Source: an uncultured archaeon
Lineage (GTDB): Archaea; Thermoproteota; Nitrososphaeria; Nitrososphaerales; Nitrosopumilaceae
Direction: 5' to 3'
DNA: 23,913 nt
Assembly: GCA_937896495.1 (NCBI GenBank)
Contig: CALBNQ010000040.1
Span: 1-23,913, forward strand
How positions within the stretch are numbered: position 1 is the first letter of the stretch; every line of letters begins with the position of its first letter. Of the stretch, positions 7,032 to 14,772 are shown in pieces. Below the pieces are notes generated by a model. That model searched no databases. It was not told the DNA's origin and was given only the letters and a program-made list of their open reading frames with translations. Made by a program: the position numbers and the translations under genes.

Positions 7032-7148
7032 TTATGAGGAATAATTTTTCTTTTTCAAAAACTTAGTATAACTAAATCCAGAAACCAACATAACAATTCC
7101 AGTAACAACAGACCACATTACAAAAGAACCTATTTGGTAATCTTCCAT
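7032..7148 (-). CDS. single-pass membrane microprotein (38 aa)
   Basis: The frame is open to 7220, but the upstream part is not protein-like and I take the ATG at 7148. The peptide has a short acidic N-terminus (MEDYQIG), one hydrophobic helix (about residues 8-27) and a basic tail (KFLKKKN), so it should insert with the N-terminus outside. Its stop codon lies 8 nt from the end of the convergent SDR gene. No family recognised. Confidence 0.5.
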   Translation of the reverse strand: MEDYQIGSFVMWSVVTGIVMLVSGFSYTKFLKKKNYSS

Positions 7149-7248
7149 TAAAAAACAACTAATTTTTGAGCATCTAAAGTTTGGGTTTAAAATATAATTT
7201 GAATTAAAATTATGAAACATCTAAATAGATTTAATATCAAATTTAGTC

Positions 7249-7458
7249 ATGCCTGAATACATATGCCCTGATTGTGGACATAGAATATTTCATGAAAATG
7301 AAACAACATTAGAAGTACAGGAAAAAATTCATGCACAATTTTGTAGAAAAGAAGAAGGTAAAACACATAGTTACATGCACAGAGATCTAGCACATATGGA
7401 AACTTTTGATTCAGAAAGAGAAAATGATACTGTAGGTAATCCTGTATTAAAAAAATAA
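7249..7458 (+). CDS. small zinc-binding protein (C2HC finger)
   Basis: 69 aa. The N-terminus reads YICPDCGHRIF, and with His28 and Cys32 (KIHAQFC) gives Cys6-x2-Cys9-x18-His28-x3-Cys32, a probable C2HC zinc site. The rest is hydrophilic, with several His and Met residues (THSYMHRDLAHMETF), and ends in basic residues. This is the third small zinc-finger gene within 4 kb. It lies alone between a leftward microprotein and the flavoprotein gene, 52 nt ahead of the latter. Function unknown. Confidence 0.8.
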   Translation: MPEYICPDCGHRIFHENETTLEVQEKIHAQFCRKEEGKTHSYMHRDLAHMETFDSERENDTVGNPVLKK

Positions 7459-7510
7459 CATTCTACAGATTCCCCAAAATTATATTCTAGAGATTATCAA
7501 GTTGTTTTAA

Positions 7511-8728
7511 TTGTCAAAAGAATTACATTATGATTTAGTAGTTGTTGGAGGAGGTCCTGCTGGATCATCATCAGCATGGGCAGCTGCAAAAAAAGGGATC
7601 AAAGTAGCATTAATTGAAAAAGAAGGTTCCATTGCAGAGACAGTAAGGACTAGTGGCGTCACATGGATTCAAAATATCAACGAGTTTGGAATTCCTGAAG
7701 ATTGTTATAATAAAATTAAAAACTTTTCATTTTGTTCTCCAAATAATGAGGTCACAATCAGTGATTCAAAACCAAGAGCTGCAGTATTAGATGTTAGAAA
7801 AACATACAGATGGTTGGCAACACAGGCAGAAAATGAAGGAGTCAATATTTTTGTAAAGACCAACATCAACCAAGTTATCAAAAATGAAAAAGGCGACATA
7901 ATTGGAGTAAAAGGGAGAAATCCTGAAGGAGAAATTTTATTTCATTCAAAGGTGGTAATTGATGCAAGTGGTTTTCAATCAACTGTAAGTAAAGCCATGG
8001 GAGTAGTCACACAATGGAAAAGATTTGGCGCAGGCGCAGAATGGGAAGTTAAAGCAGAAAATGTTGATCAAGATACATGGTGGTTAATGGTAGGACAACA
8101 ATATTCTCCTGCAGGATATGCTTGGATTTTTCCTTTAGGGGATAACATTGTTAGAATCGGGGTAGGAGTTGGAAAACCTGAATCAGATGTAGACCCAACA
8201 CAAAGATTAGAAGAATTAATGGAGAAAAAATTAGGCCCAATAAAAAAACTTGGAAAAATTACACCAATTGAATTTCATTACGGATTAATTCCAAATGATG
8301 GATTATCAAGAAAAACAGTATTCAATAATTTGATTCTAGTAGGTGATGTTGCAGGACAAGCAAACCCACTAGTGCTTGAAGGAATTAGATATGCAATAAG
8401 ATTTGGAAGAGTGGCAGGTGATGTTGCAGCAGATGCAATAAAATCTAAAAAAACAGACGAGTCATCACTTTTACCATATGAAGATAATTGGAGAAAAGAA
8501 ATAGAATCAAAGATTAATTCTGCAAGTAAGGTTCAAGATAGATGGATTGGGTTATCAGATGTGGAATGGGATAAGGAATTAGACATTATTAAAGAATTAA
8601 AATCAGATGAATTTTTAGATTTCATTAAAGCTGATTTTGGATTATCATATATGTTAAAACTTGCAATGAATCATCCAAAACTTGCAGTAAGGCAGTTATT
8701 TAATTTAGTTAAAGGCAAAAAAAATTAA
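7511..8728 (+). CDS. geranylgeranyl reductase family FAD-dependent oxidoreductase
   Basis: 405 aa. The N-terminal dinucleotide-binding motif VVGGGPAGSSSA (residues 11-22) with Glu36 ending the second strand binds FAD; the second FAD motif is LVGDVAGQANPL, with Asp279. The segment GYAWIFPLGDNIVRIGVGV (202-220) is characteristic of the GGR family, which saturates isoprenoid double bonds, in archaea mainly those of the geranylgeranyl chains of membrane ether lipids. Archaeal genomes usually carry several paralogues, so the substrate (lipid, quinone side chain or other isoprenoid) is uncertain. The start is TTG at 7511; no in-frame ATG is near. A methyltransferase gene follows after 9 nt, a probable two-gene operon. 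Confidence 0.9.
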   Translation: MSKELHYDLVVVGGGPAGSSSAWAAAKKGIKVALIEKEGSIAETVRTSGVTWIQNINEFGIPEDCYNKIKNFSFCSPNNEVTISDSKPRAAVLDVRKTYRWLATQAENEGVNIFVKTNINQVIKNEKGDIIGVKGRNPEGEILFHSKVVIDASGFQSTVSKAMGVVTQWKRFGAGAEWEVKAENVDQDTWWLMVGQQYSPAGYAWIFPLGDNIVRIGVGVGKPESDVDPTQRLEELMEKKLGPIKKLGKITPIEFHYGLIPNDGLSRKTVFNNLILVGDVAGQANPLVLEGIRYAIRFGRVAGDVAADAIKSKKTDESSLLPYEDNWRKEIESKINSASKVQDRWIGLSDVEWDKELDIIKELKSDEFLDFIKADFGLSYMLKLAMNHPKLAVRQLFNLVKGKKN

Positions 8729-8737
8729 TGAGAAAAT

Positions 8738-9367
8738 ATGGATGTAGTTAGGAAAACTTTTGATGTATGGGCTCAAAATGGAAGAGCAGAATTAATGGAG
8801 AAGGAACATGGGGGGAATGTTTCAAAATTTTTAAATTCAATTTCATTTGATGAACCATTTACATTTTTAGATGTAGGATGCGGTAATGGGTGGGTGGTAC
8901 GAAAAATTGCAAATGAAGATAATTGTAAAAAGTCAATAGGTATCGATAAAAGCAAAAAAATGATCATTCAATCAGAGAAGAAGAAAATTAACAATAAAGA
9001 AAGATTTTTTCATACAGATATAGAATCGTGGAAATACACAGGTAAATTTGATTTTATTTTTTCAATGGAGTCACTGTACTATGCAGATTCGATAGAATCA
9101 GCATTGGTAAAAATTTACAAATTGTTAAAGCCAGGTGGGCAATTTTTTTGTGGAACGGATTTTTATTCTGATAATAAAGCAACTGTCAAATGGGCAAAGA
9201 TTATGAAAATCCAAATGCATCTTCATTCAAAAAAAGAGTGGAAAGAGTTGTTCCAAAATGCAGGATTCAAAGTAAAGACAAAACACATCAAAGATTTGAA
9301 AAATACAAAAAAATGGAAGCGTGAATGGGGAACATTATTTCTCACAGGTATAAAACCTGAAAAGTAA
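8738..9367 (+). CDS. class I SAM-dependent methyltransferase
   Basis: 209 aa. Motif I is FLDVGCGNGWVV (residues 43-54), the acidic residue after strand 2 is Asp70 (IGIDKSK), and the post-motif III segment LKPGGQFFCGTDF is typical of the Methyltransf_11/UbiE-like group that methylates small molecules. It follows the GGR-family gene by 9 nt. Because of that pairing an isoprenoid or quinone substrate is attractive, but this is guilt by association. The C-terminal part (SKKEWKELFQNAGFKVKTK) is the usual family ending. No target-recognition domain is present, so DNA or RNA methylation is unlikely. Confidence 0.88.
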   Translation: MDVVRKTFDVWAQNGRAELMEKEHGGNVSKFLNSISFDEPFTFLDVGCGNGWVVRKIANEDNCKKSIGIDKSKKMIIQSEKKKINNKERFFHTDIESWKYTGKFDFIFSMESLYYADSIESALVKIYKLLKPGGQFFCGTDFYSDNKATVKWAKIMKIQMHLHSKKEWKELFQNAGFKVKTKHIKDLKNTKKWKREWGTLFLTGIKPEK

Positions 9368-9400
9368 TACTCAAATTCAATTATGAAATAATATTATCAT

Positions 9401-9681
9401 GTGAGCTGGAGCACGACACGCTGCTACGGCAGAGGAAACTCCTCCCTCCATACAGGAAATGTGATTTGGAGATAAATAACCAGAGATGGTTGGCAACGGA
9501 ACAGAAAAGAATCCAATATGGCGCACAGTGATGGTGAAAACCTGAGGTTTCCATAAAAGGAATGAAAAAAGCCGCCCCACATGGAGCAAAGCCAAACAGA
9601 ACTCAAGGATCCTGTACCAAGTTCAGGTAGGCTGCAAAGCGAAATATCGTGAAAACAGAAGGAGGGTTACTCCCAGCACAC
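9401..9681 (+). ncRNA. rnpB: RNase P RNA (archaeal type A)
   Basis: The catalytic RNA of RNase P, which matures tRNA 5' ends with several proteins. Conserved region I is agaggaaactcctccctcc (9431-9449) and the 3' conserved region is cagaaggagggttactccc (about 9657-9673). They form helix P4: 9437-9439 plus 9441-9445 pair with 9661-9668, and U9440 is left as the universally conserved bulge. P1 closes the molecule by pairing 9401-9411 with 9670-9681 (one mismatch, one bulge). A hairpin ctgc-tacg-gcag at 9421-9432 is P3. The aacagaaa stretch near 9500 fits conserved region II. The element is clearly more GC-rich than its flanks. Length about 281 nt is on the short side but normal for archaea. Ends are set by P1. 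Confidence 0.94.
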
Positions 9682-9685
9682 ATTA

Positions 9686-9692
9686 TTTTTTT
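9686..9692 (+). terminator. poly-T terminator of RNase P RNA
   Basis: Seven consecutive T residues begin 5 nt after the P1 helix. Archaeal RNA polymerase terminates at such T-runs without a strict hairpin requirement. It also lies between the RNA and the convergent gene ending at 9710. Confidence 0.6.
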
Positions 9693-9709
9693 CAAAAAAT
9701 TTTAAAAGA

Positions 9710-11098
9710 TTAACTCATTGATTGTACTTGATCTTTACAGATACTTGCATTACATTTGCAAGTTGCATCACATAGACAAGAACCATGCATTTCACAATCA
9801 CATTCAGTTCCAATTTCAGCAGATGCTGCACAGCCACATGCTGCCTCTTCATTTGTAGTTGTTTGTGGAGGAGGAGTTTGTTGTTGTGTTTCAGTACTAG
9901 TTTGTGAAGATTCTTCATACATACTTCGTGTTTTCTGATAACCACTATCATCTTTTAATTGAGCTTCACCTCTATTGGTTTGATATCCACCAGAAGATGC
10001 ACTAGTTTGATAACCTACAAGATGTTCAGGATCAATTCCTGTTTGTCCTTGAGGACCTGCTTGTGATTTTTTAAGTGCACGACTACTAAAAATGAAAAAT
10101 CCAATTCCACCAATAGCTGCCATTCCAGCCATTCCATAGACAATCATGACAGGGAATTCACCAGTTGAAGTTGTAGCATAACCTTCTGGAGGAGTTGGAG
10201 TTACACCTGCAATTTCAATACCATCTAGTGTATCTAATGCACCAAATCCAATTGCTGCAAGAGTTGCTGCATCTGCAGATTGAATACTTCTAACTACGTA
10301 AGGTTGATCAGCCATAATGTTTGCTTCAAAGACTCGTTCTACTTGTCGTCCTTCTCTAATACTACTTTCACCCATAGTCCAACTTGATACAACAAAGCCT
10401 GCAATTTCATCACTTAATCCAAAAGTACTAGCATCAGCATTGATTCCAGTAGGGTCAAACAAAAAGTGCCAGTTGGTTAATGGTTGTTCTAAAATAAAAT
10501 TAGCATTAATTAATGGTCTATTAAGAACATCTTCAACCTCAGTTCCTACAAAGTATGTATATGCTGCAGGTTCTTCTGATTTTATTAAGGACATAGGAAT
10601 ATTAATTTCAACACCGTCAATTACAATTTCACCATCAGCAGACATACCTCTCCAACCCAAGTCAACTAGTGTTCTTTGACTATCTTTAGTGATGACATAA
10701 TCAGTTAATGTACCTTCAAGGATTACTTTGTAATCGACTGAAGTGTTAATGTTTCGTGCTTTAAGATGAAATTCATAATCTACATTCAAATCAGAAATTC
10801 TTGCTTGACTGCCATCAGCAGCAATTTTTTGGTTTAATTTTGTCATAAGATCTTGAACACCTGGATCTGTAGAACCGGCAGTACCTTCTATAGTCCATTG
10901 ATGACCACGTAATTCATCAAATAGATTTCCACCATTTGGGTATTCAATGAATACTGTTTTTTGATAATTCATTTTAAAATTAGATTCATCAGTATTAGGA
11001 TTAACTCTGGCATCTAGTTGTGCTGCCCATGCAGGAGTACTAGTACCAACAACAATTAGTCCAGCAATTAAAATTGTAAAAATTAAAGATCTAGACAC
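9710..11098 (-). CDS. secreted, membrane-anchored protein with cysteine-rich (metallothionein-like) C-terminal tail
   Basis: 462 aa from a GTG start. A signal peptide (residues 1-26, ending PAWAA) leads to a soluble extracytoplasmic domain of about 285 residues that I do not recognise. One transmembrane helix follows (about 316-337), then basic residues (RALKK) that place the remaining 120 residues in the cytoplasm. That tail has three GYQT/GYQK repeats (362-389), a Ser/Thr/Gln/Pro linker, and a cluster of nine cysteines in 34 residues (421-454) arranged as CGC, CDC, CLC and CKC pairs plus a single Cys, like a metal-thiolate cluster. So the protein could couple an outside sensor or scaffold to inside metal binding, for example copper or zinc; this is inference. 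It stands alone between RNase P RNA and cofD. Confidence 0.85.
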   Translation of the reverse strand: MSRSLIFTILIAGLIVVGTSTPAWAAQLDARVNPNTDESNFKMNYQKTVFIEYPNGGNLFDELRGHQWTIEGTAGSTDPGVQDLMTKLNQKIAADGSQARISDLNVDYEFHLKARNINTSVDYKVILEGTLTDYVITKDSQRTLVDLGWRGMSADGEIVIDGVEINIPMSLIKSEEPAAYTYFVGTEVEDVLNRPLINANFILEQPLTNWHFLFDPTGINADASTFGLSDEIAGFVVSSWTMGESSIREGRQVERVFEANIMADQPYVVRSIQSADAATLAAIGFGALDTLDGIEIAGVTPTPPEGYATTSTGEFPVMIVYGMAGMAAIGGIGFFIFSSRALKKSQAGPQGQTGIDPEHLVGYQTSASSGGYQTNRGEAQLKDDSGYQKTRSMYEESSQTSTETQQQTPPPQTTTNEEAACGCAASAEIGTECDCEMHGSCLCDATCKCNASICKDQVQSMS

Positions 11099-11199
11099 GA
11101 CTCGTCTCTATAAAAATTAGTAATAAACCTATCCAAACTTATCAATAAAATATTTTGAAAAAGTAATATGGAGTAATGTATGTAGACTAGACAGTTTTA

Positions 11200-11204
11200 G
11201 AGGG
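11200..11204 (+). promoter_or_regulatory. Shine-Dalgarno site of cofD
   Basis: gaggg lies 7 nt before the ATG at 11212 and can pair with the 3' end of 16S rRNA. It fixes this ATG as the start and shows that cofD is leadered, unlike several neighbours. Confidence 0.65.
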
Positions 11205-11211
11205 ATATGAT

Positions 11212-12132
11212 ATGATTACAATTTTAGCAGGAGGGACAGGTTCGGTCAAACTAGTGAGAGGTTTTGTATCTCAAGAATCCAAAGTTAACGTAGTTAGTAA
11301 TGTAGGGGACAATTATTGGCTTTATGGACTCTATGTTTGTCCAGATATTGATACTATTGTGTATGGTTTAGCAGATTTGTTAGATCAAGAGAGAGGATGG
11401 GGGATTAAGAAGGACACATTCAACTTTTTGCGACAAATGGAAGTGTTTGGAGAAGAAACATGGTTTAGAGTAGGAGACAGAGATGCAGCAACTCATTTGA
11501 TTAGAACAAATATGTTAAAGAATGGAAAAAATCTTAGCGACATTACAAAATGGATGTGTGAGAAATTTGCAGTTTCTGCAAATATCATTCCAGTTACGGA
11601 TAACAGTATTGAAACTAGAATTACTACAAACAAAGGCGAATTACACTTACAAGAATATTGGGTAAAACATAGAGGAATGGATCCTGTTGAAGGGATTCAA
11701 TATATTGGTGCAGATAAAGCTCGTCCAAATCCAGAAGCAATCAATGCAATTCATGATGCAGACATGGTAATTTTAGCACCTGGAAATCCATTGACATCAA
11801 TTGGTCCAATGCTTCAGATAAAGGGCATTAGAAAAGAATTATCAAAAATGAAAAGAAAAGTTGTTGCAATTAGTCCATTAATTGGAGACAATGCAATAAC
11901 AGGACCGGCTGCAAAATACATGCAAGCAGCAGGGATAGAATCAAACGCATATGGATTAGCAAAAATGTATTCAGATGTATGTTCTAACATTATTGTAGAC
12001 ACTAAAGATAAAGCACTTTCTAAAAAAATTCAAAGTTTAGACATGAAAGTGTTTGAGACAAAAATTACTATGAAAAATAAAATAGCAGAAGATGCATTGG
12101 CAAATTTCATCTTAAAACAAGTTCATTTATAA
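11212..12132 (+). CDS. cofD: 2-phospho-L-lactate transferase (coenzyme F420 biosynthesis)
   Basis: 306 aa, the family length. Transfers the phospholactyl (or phosphoenolpyruvyl) group from the GDP- or GTP-activated donor to the deazaflavin Fo, making F420-0 or its dehydro form. N-terminal AGGTGSVKLVRGF (residues 6-18) is the nucleotide-binding loop; the Fo-binding region follows (SNVGDN, then PDIDTIVYGLAD). GDRDAATHLIR (around 94-104) and APGNPLTSIGPML (about 189-201) are further family blocks. One oddity is GDN in place of the usual GDD in the N-terminal motif. The gene has a good Shine-Dalgarno site and is followed after a single nucleotide by cofC, so both steps are coexpressed. Confidence 0.95.
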   Translation: MITILAGGTGSVKLVRGFVSQESKVNVVSNVGDNYWLYGLYVCPDIDTIVYGLADLLDQERGWGIKKDTFNFLRQMEVFGEETWFRVGDRDAATHLIRTNMLKNGKNLSDITKWMCEKFAVSANIIPVTDNSIETRITTNKGELHLQEYWVKHRGMDPVEGIQYIGADKARPNPEAINAIHDADMVILAPGNPLTSIGPMLQIKGIRKELSKMKRKVVAISPLIGDNAITGPAAKYMQAAGIESNAYGLAKMYSDVCSNIIVDTKDKALSKKIQSLDMKVFETKITMKNKIAEDALANFILKQVHL

Positions 12133-12133
12133 T

Positions 12134-12769
12134 TTGAAAATAGCTGTAATAATTCCTGTAAAGACTTTCTCTAATGCAAAAACACGTTTAGAGTTATCTC
12201 CACTAAAAGTGGAAAAATTATGCAAAGTAATGTTAGAAGAAATTTTACATACAGTTTCAATTTCACCACGAATTGAAAAAACAATAATTGTTACAAAAGA
12301 AGAAAAAGCAATAGAGATAGGAAAAAAATTTAATGCACAAATCATAATAGATGAAAAAGAAGAAAGTGTCAATAGTGCAGTGGCACTTGCAGACAAGTAT
12401 CTTTTAGAAAACAATTTTGATGCATCTATTGTATTCCCACAAGATATACCATACATTAAAACTCAAGATATCGATTTTATGTTAAACTATATTGCACCAC
12501 CAAATTTTGCAATAATTGTTCCTTCAAGAAGATTTGATGGAACCAGTGCACTTGTTAGAATGCCTATTGATTTAATGAAAACACACTATGATGAAGATAG
12601 TTACAAAATCCACATGAATACAGCAAAAGAACACACATTGAATGTTGCAATGGTTTTTGTCAAAAGGATCATGTGGGATGTGGATAATAAAGAAGATTTA
12701 GAATTTCTACTAGAACAAAATGAAAAACCAGAAATTGCTCAAAAGATTAAAGAAATCATATCATCATAA
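12134..12769 (+). CDS. cofC: 2-phospho-L-lactate guanylyltransferase (coenzyme F420 biosynthesis)
   Basis: 211 aa nucleotidyltransferase of GT-A-like fold. It activates phospholactate or phosphoenolpyruvate with GTP to give the donor used by CofD. The N-terminal segment IIPVKTFSNAKTRL (residues 6-19) is the diagnostic nucleotide-binding motif, and VFPQDIPYI (about 95-103) supplies the metal-binding Asp; VPSRRFDGTSAL (about 133-144) is the substrate loop. Start is TTG at 12134, one nucleotide after the cofD stop codon and without its own Shine-Dalgarno site, so translation is probably coupled to cofD. Which donor acid is used cannot be told from sequence alone. Confidence 0.94.
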   Translation: MKIAVIIPVKTFSNAKTRLELSPLKVEKLCKVMLEEILHTVSISPRIEKTIIVTKEEKAIEIGKKFNAQIIIDEKEESVNSAVALADKYLLENNFDASIVFPQDIPYIKTQDIDFMLNYIAPPNFAIIVPSRRFDGTSALVRMPIDLMKTHYDEDSYKIHMNTAKEHTLNVAMVFVKRIMWDVDNKEDLEFLLEQNEKPEIAQKIKEIISS

Positions 12770-12816
12770 TAAGAAAAACAAAAAACAAAATTCTTCAGAT
12801 ATAAAATTAACAGCAA

Positions 12817-12826
12817 GCTTATAAGC
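12817..12826 (+). promoter_or_regulatory. TATA box of tfb
   Basis: The perfect palindrome gcttataagc is the best TATA box in this gap. Transcription would start about 25 nt on, near 12847, giving a 5' leader of about 30 nt. It is the same core as the shared box at 4135-4144. Confidence 0.65.
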
Positions 12827-12865
12827 AATGAATTAAAAATTGTTAAATATTATCATAAAAAGTTT

Positions 12866-12873
12866 GTGGAGAT
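12866..12873 (+). promoter_or_regulatory. Shine-Dalgarno site of tfb
   Basis: gtggagat contains GGAG ending 8 nt before the ATG at 12880, an optimal spacing, and agrees with a leadered mRNA from the upstream TATA box. Confidence 0.7.
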
Positions 12874-12879
12874 ACTAAA

Positions 12880-13788
12880 ATGGTTAAAACAACAAATCCA
12901 AAAGAAAGATGTCCAAGATGTGGGCAAGGATCAATAGTCACTGATGGAAGTACAGGGGAAAATTTTTGTGGAAAATGTGGATTTGTGATTACAGATAAAA
13001 TTTCAGAAGCAGGAGCAGAATGGAGATCATTTTCCAATGAAGGAGAAAGTAAGAGTAGGGTAGGAGTTCCAACATCACTTGCCATGCATGATATGGGATT
13101 AGCAACCATCATCAATCCTCAAAATAGAGATGCAACAGGAAAACCACTATCTGCATCAATGAAAAGTACAATTGAGAGATTAAGAACTTGGGACAGTAGA
13201 AGTCAGGTTCATGAACCAATAGATAGGAACTTTAGACAGGCATTTAGTGAACTTGACAGATTAAAAGACAAACTTGCAGTAGGGGACGCAGTAATTGAAA
13301 AGGCAGCTTATATTTACAGAAAGGCACTTGAAAAAGGTCTAGTTAGAGGACGTTCAATTTCAGCATTAATTGCATCTGCACTTTATGCAGCATGTAGAGA
13401 TACAGAGACACCTAGAACATTGAAAGATATTGGTGGGGCAAGTAACATTAAACGAAAAGATATTGCAAGATGTTATCGTTTGTTGTTAAGAGAATTGAAT
13501 TTAAAAATGCCAGTAGTTGATCCGGTTAAATGTATTTCACGAATTGCCAGTAAAGCAAATTTGTCAGAAAAAACGAAAAGAAAAGCAACAAAAATTTTAC
13601 AAACTGCAGAAGAGAAAAAAGTTTCTTCTGGAAAAGATCCAATGGGATTAGCTGCTGCTGCACTTTATGTTGCATGTGTTACAAATGGTGAAAATAAAAC
13701 TCAAAGAGATGTTGCAGAAGCTGCAGGGGTAACAGAAGTTACAATTAGAAATAGATACAAAGGTCTGAAAGTGGCATTAGATCTTTAA
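12880..13788 (+). CDS. tfb: transcription initiation factor TFB (TFIIB homologue)
   Basis: 302 aa, full length. Recruits RNA polymerase to TBP-bound TATA boxes. The N-terminal zinc ribbon uses Cys11, Cys14, Cys30 and Cys33 (CPRCGQG, then FCGKCGFV). The B-reader/linker segment follows (AEWRSFSNEGESKSRVGVP), then two cyclin-like repeats, about residues 110-200 and 205-300, each with the AAALYVACR-type helix (ASALYAACRDTETPRT and AAALYVACVTNGENKTQ). The helix-turn-helix of the second repeat (DVAEAAGVTEVTIRNRYKGL) contacts the BRE. Archaeal genomes often have several TFBs; this one has every expected domain. It ends in a 12-nt overlap with the convergent CPBP gene. Confidence 0.97.
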   Translation: MVKTTNPKERCPRCGQGSIVTDGSTGENFCGKCGFVITDKISEAGAEWRSFSNEGESKSRVGVPTSLAMHDMGLATIINPQNRDATGKPLSASMKSTIERLRTWDSRSQVHEPIDRNFRQAFSELDRLKDKLAVGDAVIEKAAYIYRKALEKGLVRGRSISALIASALYAACRDTETPRTLKDIGGASNIKRKDIARCYRLLLRELNLKMPVVDPVKCISRIASKANLSEKTKRKATKILQTAEEKKVSSGKDPMGLAAAALYVACVTNGENKTQRDVAEAAGVTEVTIRNRYKGLKVALDL

Positions 13789-14766
13789 ATCAGAATTTCG
13801 TTTAGGAAAGAATCTATTTATCAATAACATGGAAATTGAAAAACATCCAGATAACAATAATAAAATTTCTAATGAAGACATCAGTGAATGAGAAAAAGCA
13901 CTTTCAACAGAAATAAAATTAATTTGTGAAATAAAAGTTGCATAAGAGAAAATAAAATAATTTGTAGCCCAATGAATCAAAAGGGAGGCAACAAAACCAT
14001 ATTTTAGATAAACCCAACCTAAAATTATTCCTCCAGCAGTGGCTTGAGCGAATTTTCCCTCACTCCAAGATTCACCAAAGGCAATATGTGCAAATCCAAA
14101 AAGAACACCCACAAAAACCACCAAAAATATCGCTTTTCTATAATCAATAATGTCCAAGTTTCCAGGGTTCCATAAACAACGAATAAAGTATTTTAGAGAA
14201 CTTCTTTGAGAGTAAAGGGCAAACAAAGGAAGGCCAATTAAGACAAATCTAAATCCAAATTCCTCAAGTAAAGGTGCAAGACTAACATAAAAAAATTGAA
14301 CAAGATCATTTCCACCAAGTGGAGGAATAGTAACAATTCCAAACTGTTCTTGAACAAAATTAATTATTGCAGAAATTAAAACTAAAATTGAGAGCCATTT
14401 TGTAACTCCAAACATATAGTTTTTTTCAAGATTAAATTTACCTGAAGAAATAATTGAAGATAATGATTTGAAAAAATTAAGTTTAGGTCCTAAAATAGAA
14501 ATGGTGAATAATATCGCATAAAAAATCCATAAAATTACAAACGCATCTCCAATTCCAATATCAATTGGATTTTGATATAGAATCGTATCTTCAAAAAGTT
14601 CCAGATGGGTTAAAGGATATTCAAAATTAATATCATCACCAATATTACTTTCAAAGATAACAAATAATCCAATAGGAAATGACAGTAATAGTAAACCAAA
14701 AATCACTGATAGTAAAGCAGTGAAAGGGATACCAACAGCTTGAAGTAATTTATTTGAGATTTGCAA
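13777..14766 (-). CDS. CPBP-family intramembrane metalloprotease (CAAX/Abi)
   Basis: 329 aa with about eight hydrophobic segments. The three catalytic motifs are all present: Glu168-Glu169-x3-Arg173 (LLEEFGFRF), Phe223-x3-His227 (FGFAHIAFG) and His265-x3-Asn269 (HWATNY). Family members cleave within the membrane; in eukaryotes they process prenylated CAAX proteins, in bacteria they serve in bacteriocin immunity and other roles, and in archaea the substrate is mostly unknown. The first 160 residues, with three or four helices, extend beyond the core domain. It lies 6 nt downstream of the aIF1 gene on the same strand, so they probably form an operon, and overlaps the tfb 3' end by 12 nt. Confidence 0.92.
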   Translation of the reverse strand: MQISNKLLQAVGIPFTALLSVIFGLLLLSFPIGLFVIFESNIGDDINFEYPLTHLELFEDTILYQNPIDIGIGDAFVILWIFYAILFTISILGPKLNFFKSLSSIISSGKFNLEKNYMFGVTKWLSILVLISAIINFVQEQFGIVTIPPLGGNDLVQFFYVSLAPLLEEFGFRFVLIGLPLFALYSQRSSLKYFIRCLWNPGNLDIIDYRKAIFLVVFVGVLFGFAHIAFGESWSEGKFAQATAGGIILGWVYLKYGFVASLLIHWATNYFIFSYATFISQINFISVESAFSHSLMSSLEILLLLSGCFSISMLLINRFFPKRNSDLKI

Positions 14767-14772
14767 TTTGTT

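Noticed and set aside
9377..9606. Two overlapping leftward frames of 60-72 codons.
   Set aside because: They lie within the RNase P RNA, whose P1, P3 and P4 pairings explain the sequence; the peptides have no family features.
10317..10679. A rightward 120-codon frame.
   Set aside because: Antisense shadow of the cysteine-tail membrane protein gene, which has a signal peptide, transmembrane helix and coherent composition.
12815..12826. Palindrome gcttataagc as an operator or mobile-element end.
   Set aside because: It sits at a promoter distance before tfb, no direct repeats flank it, and the same core appears as the TATA box at 4135-4144.
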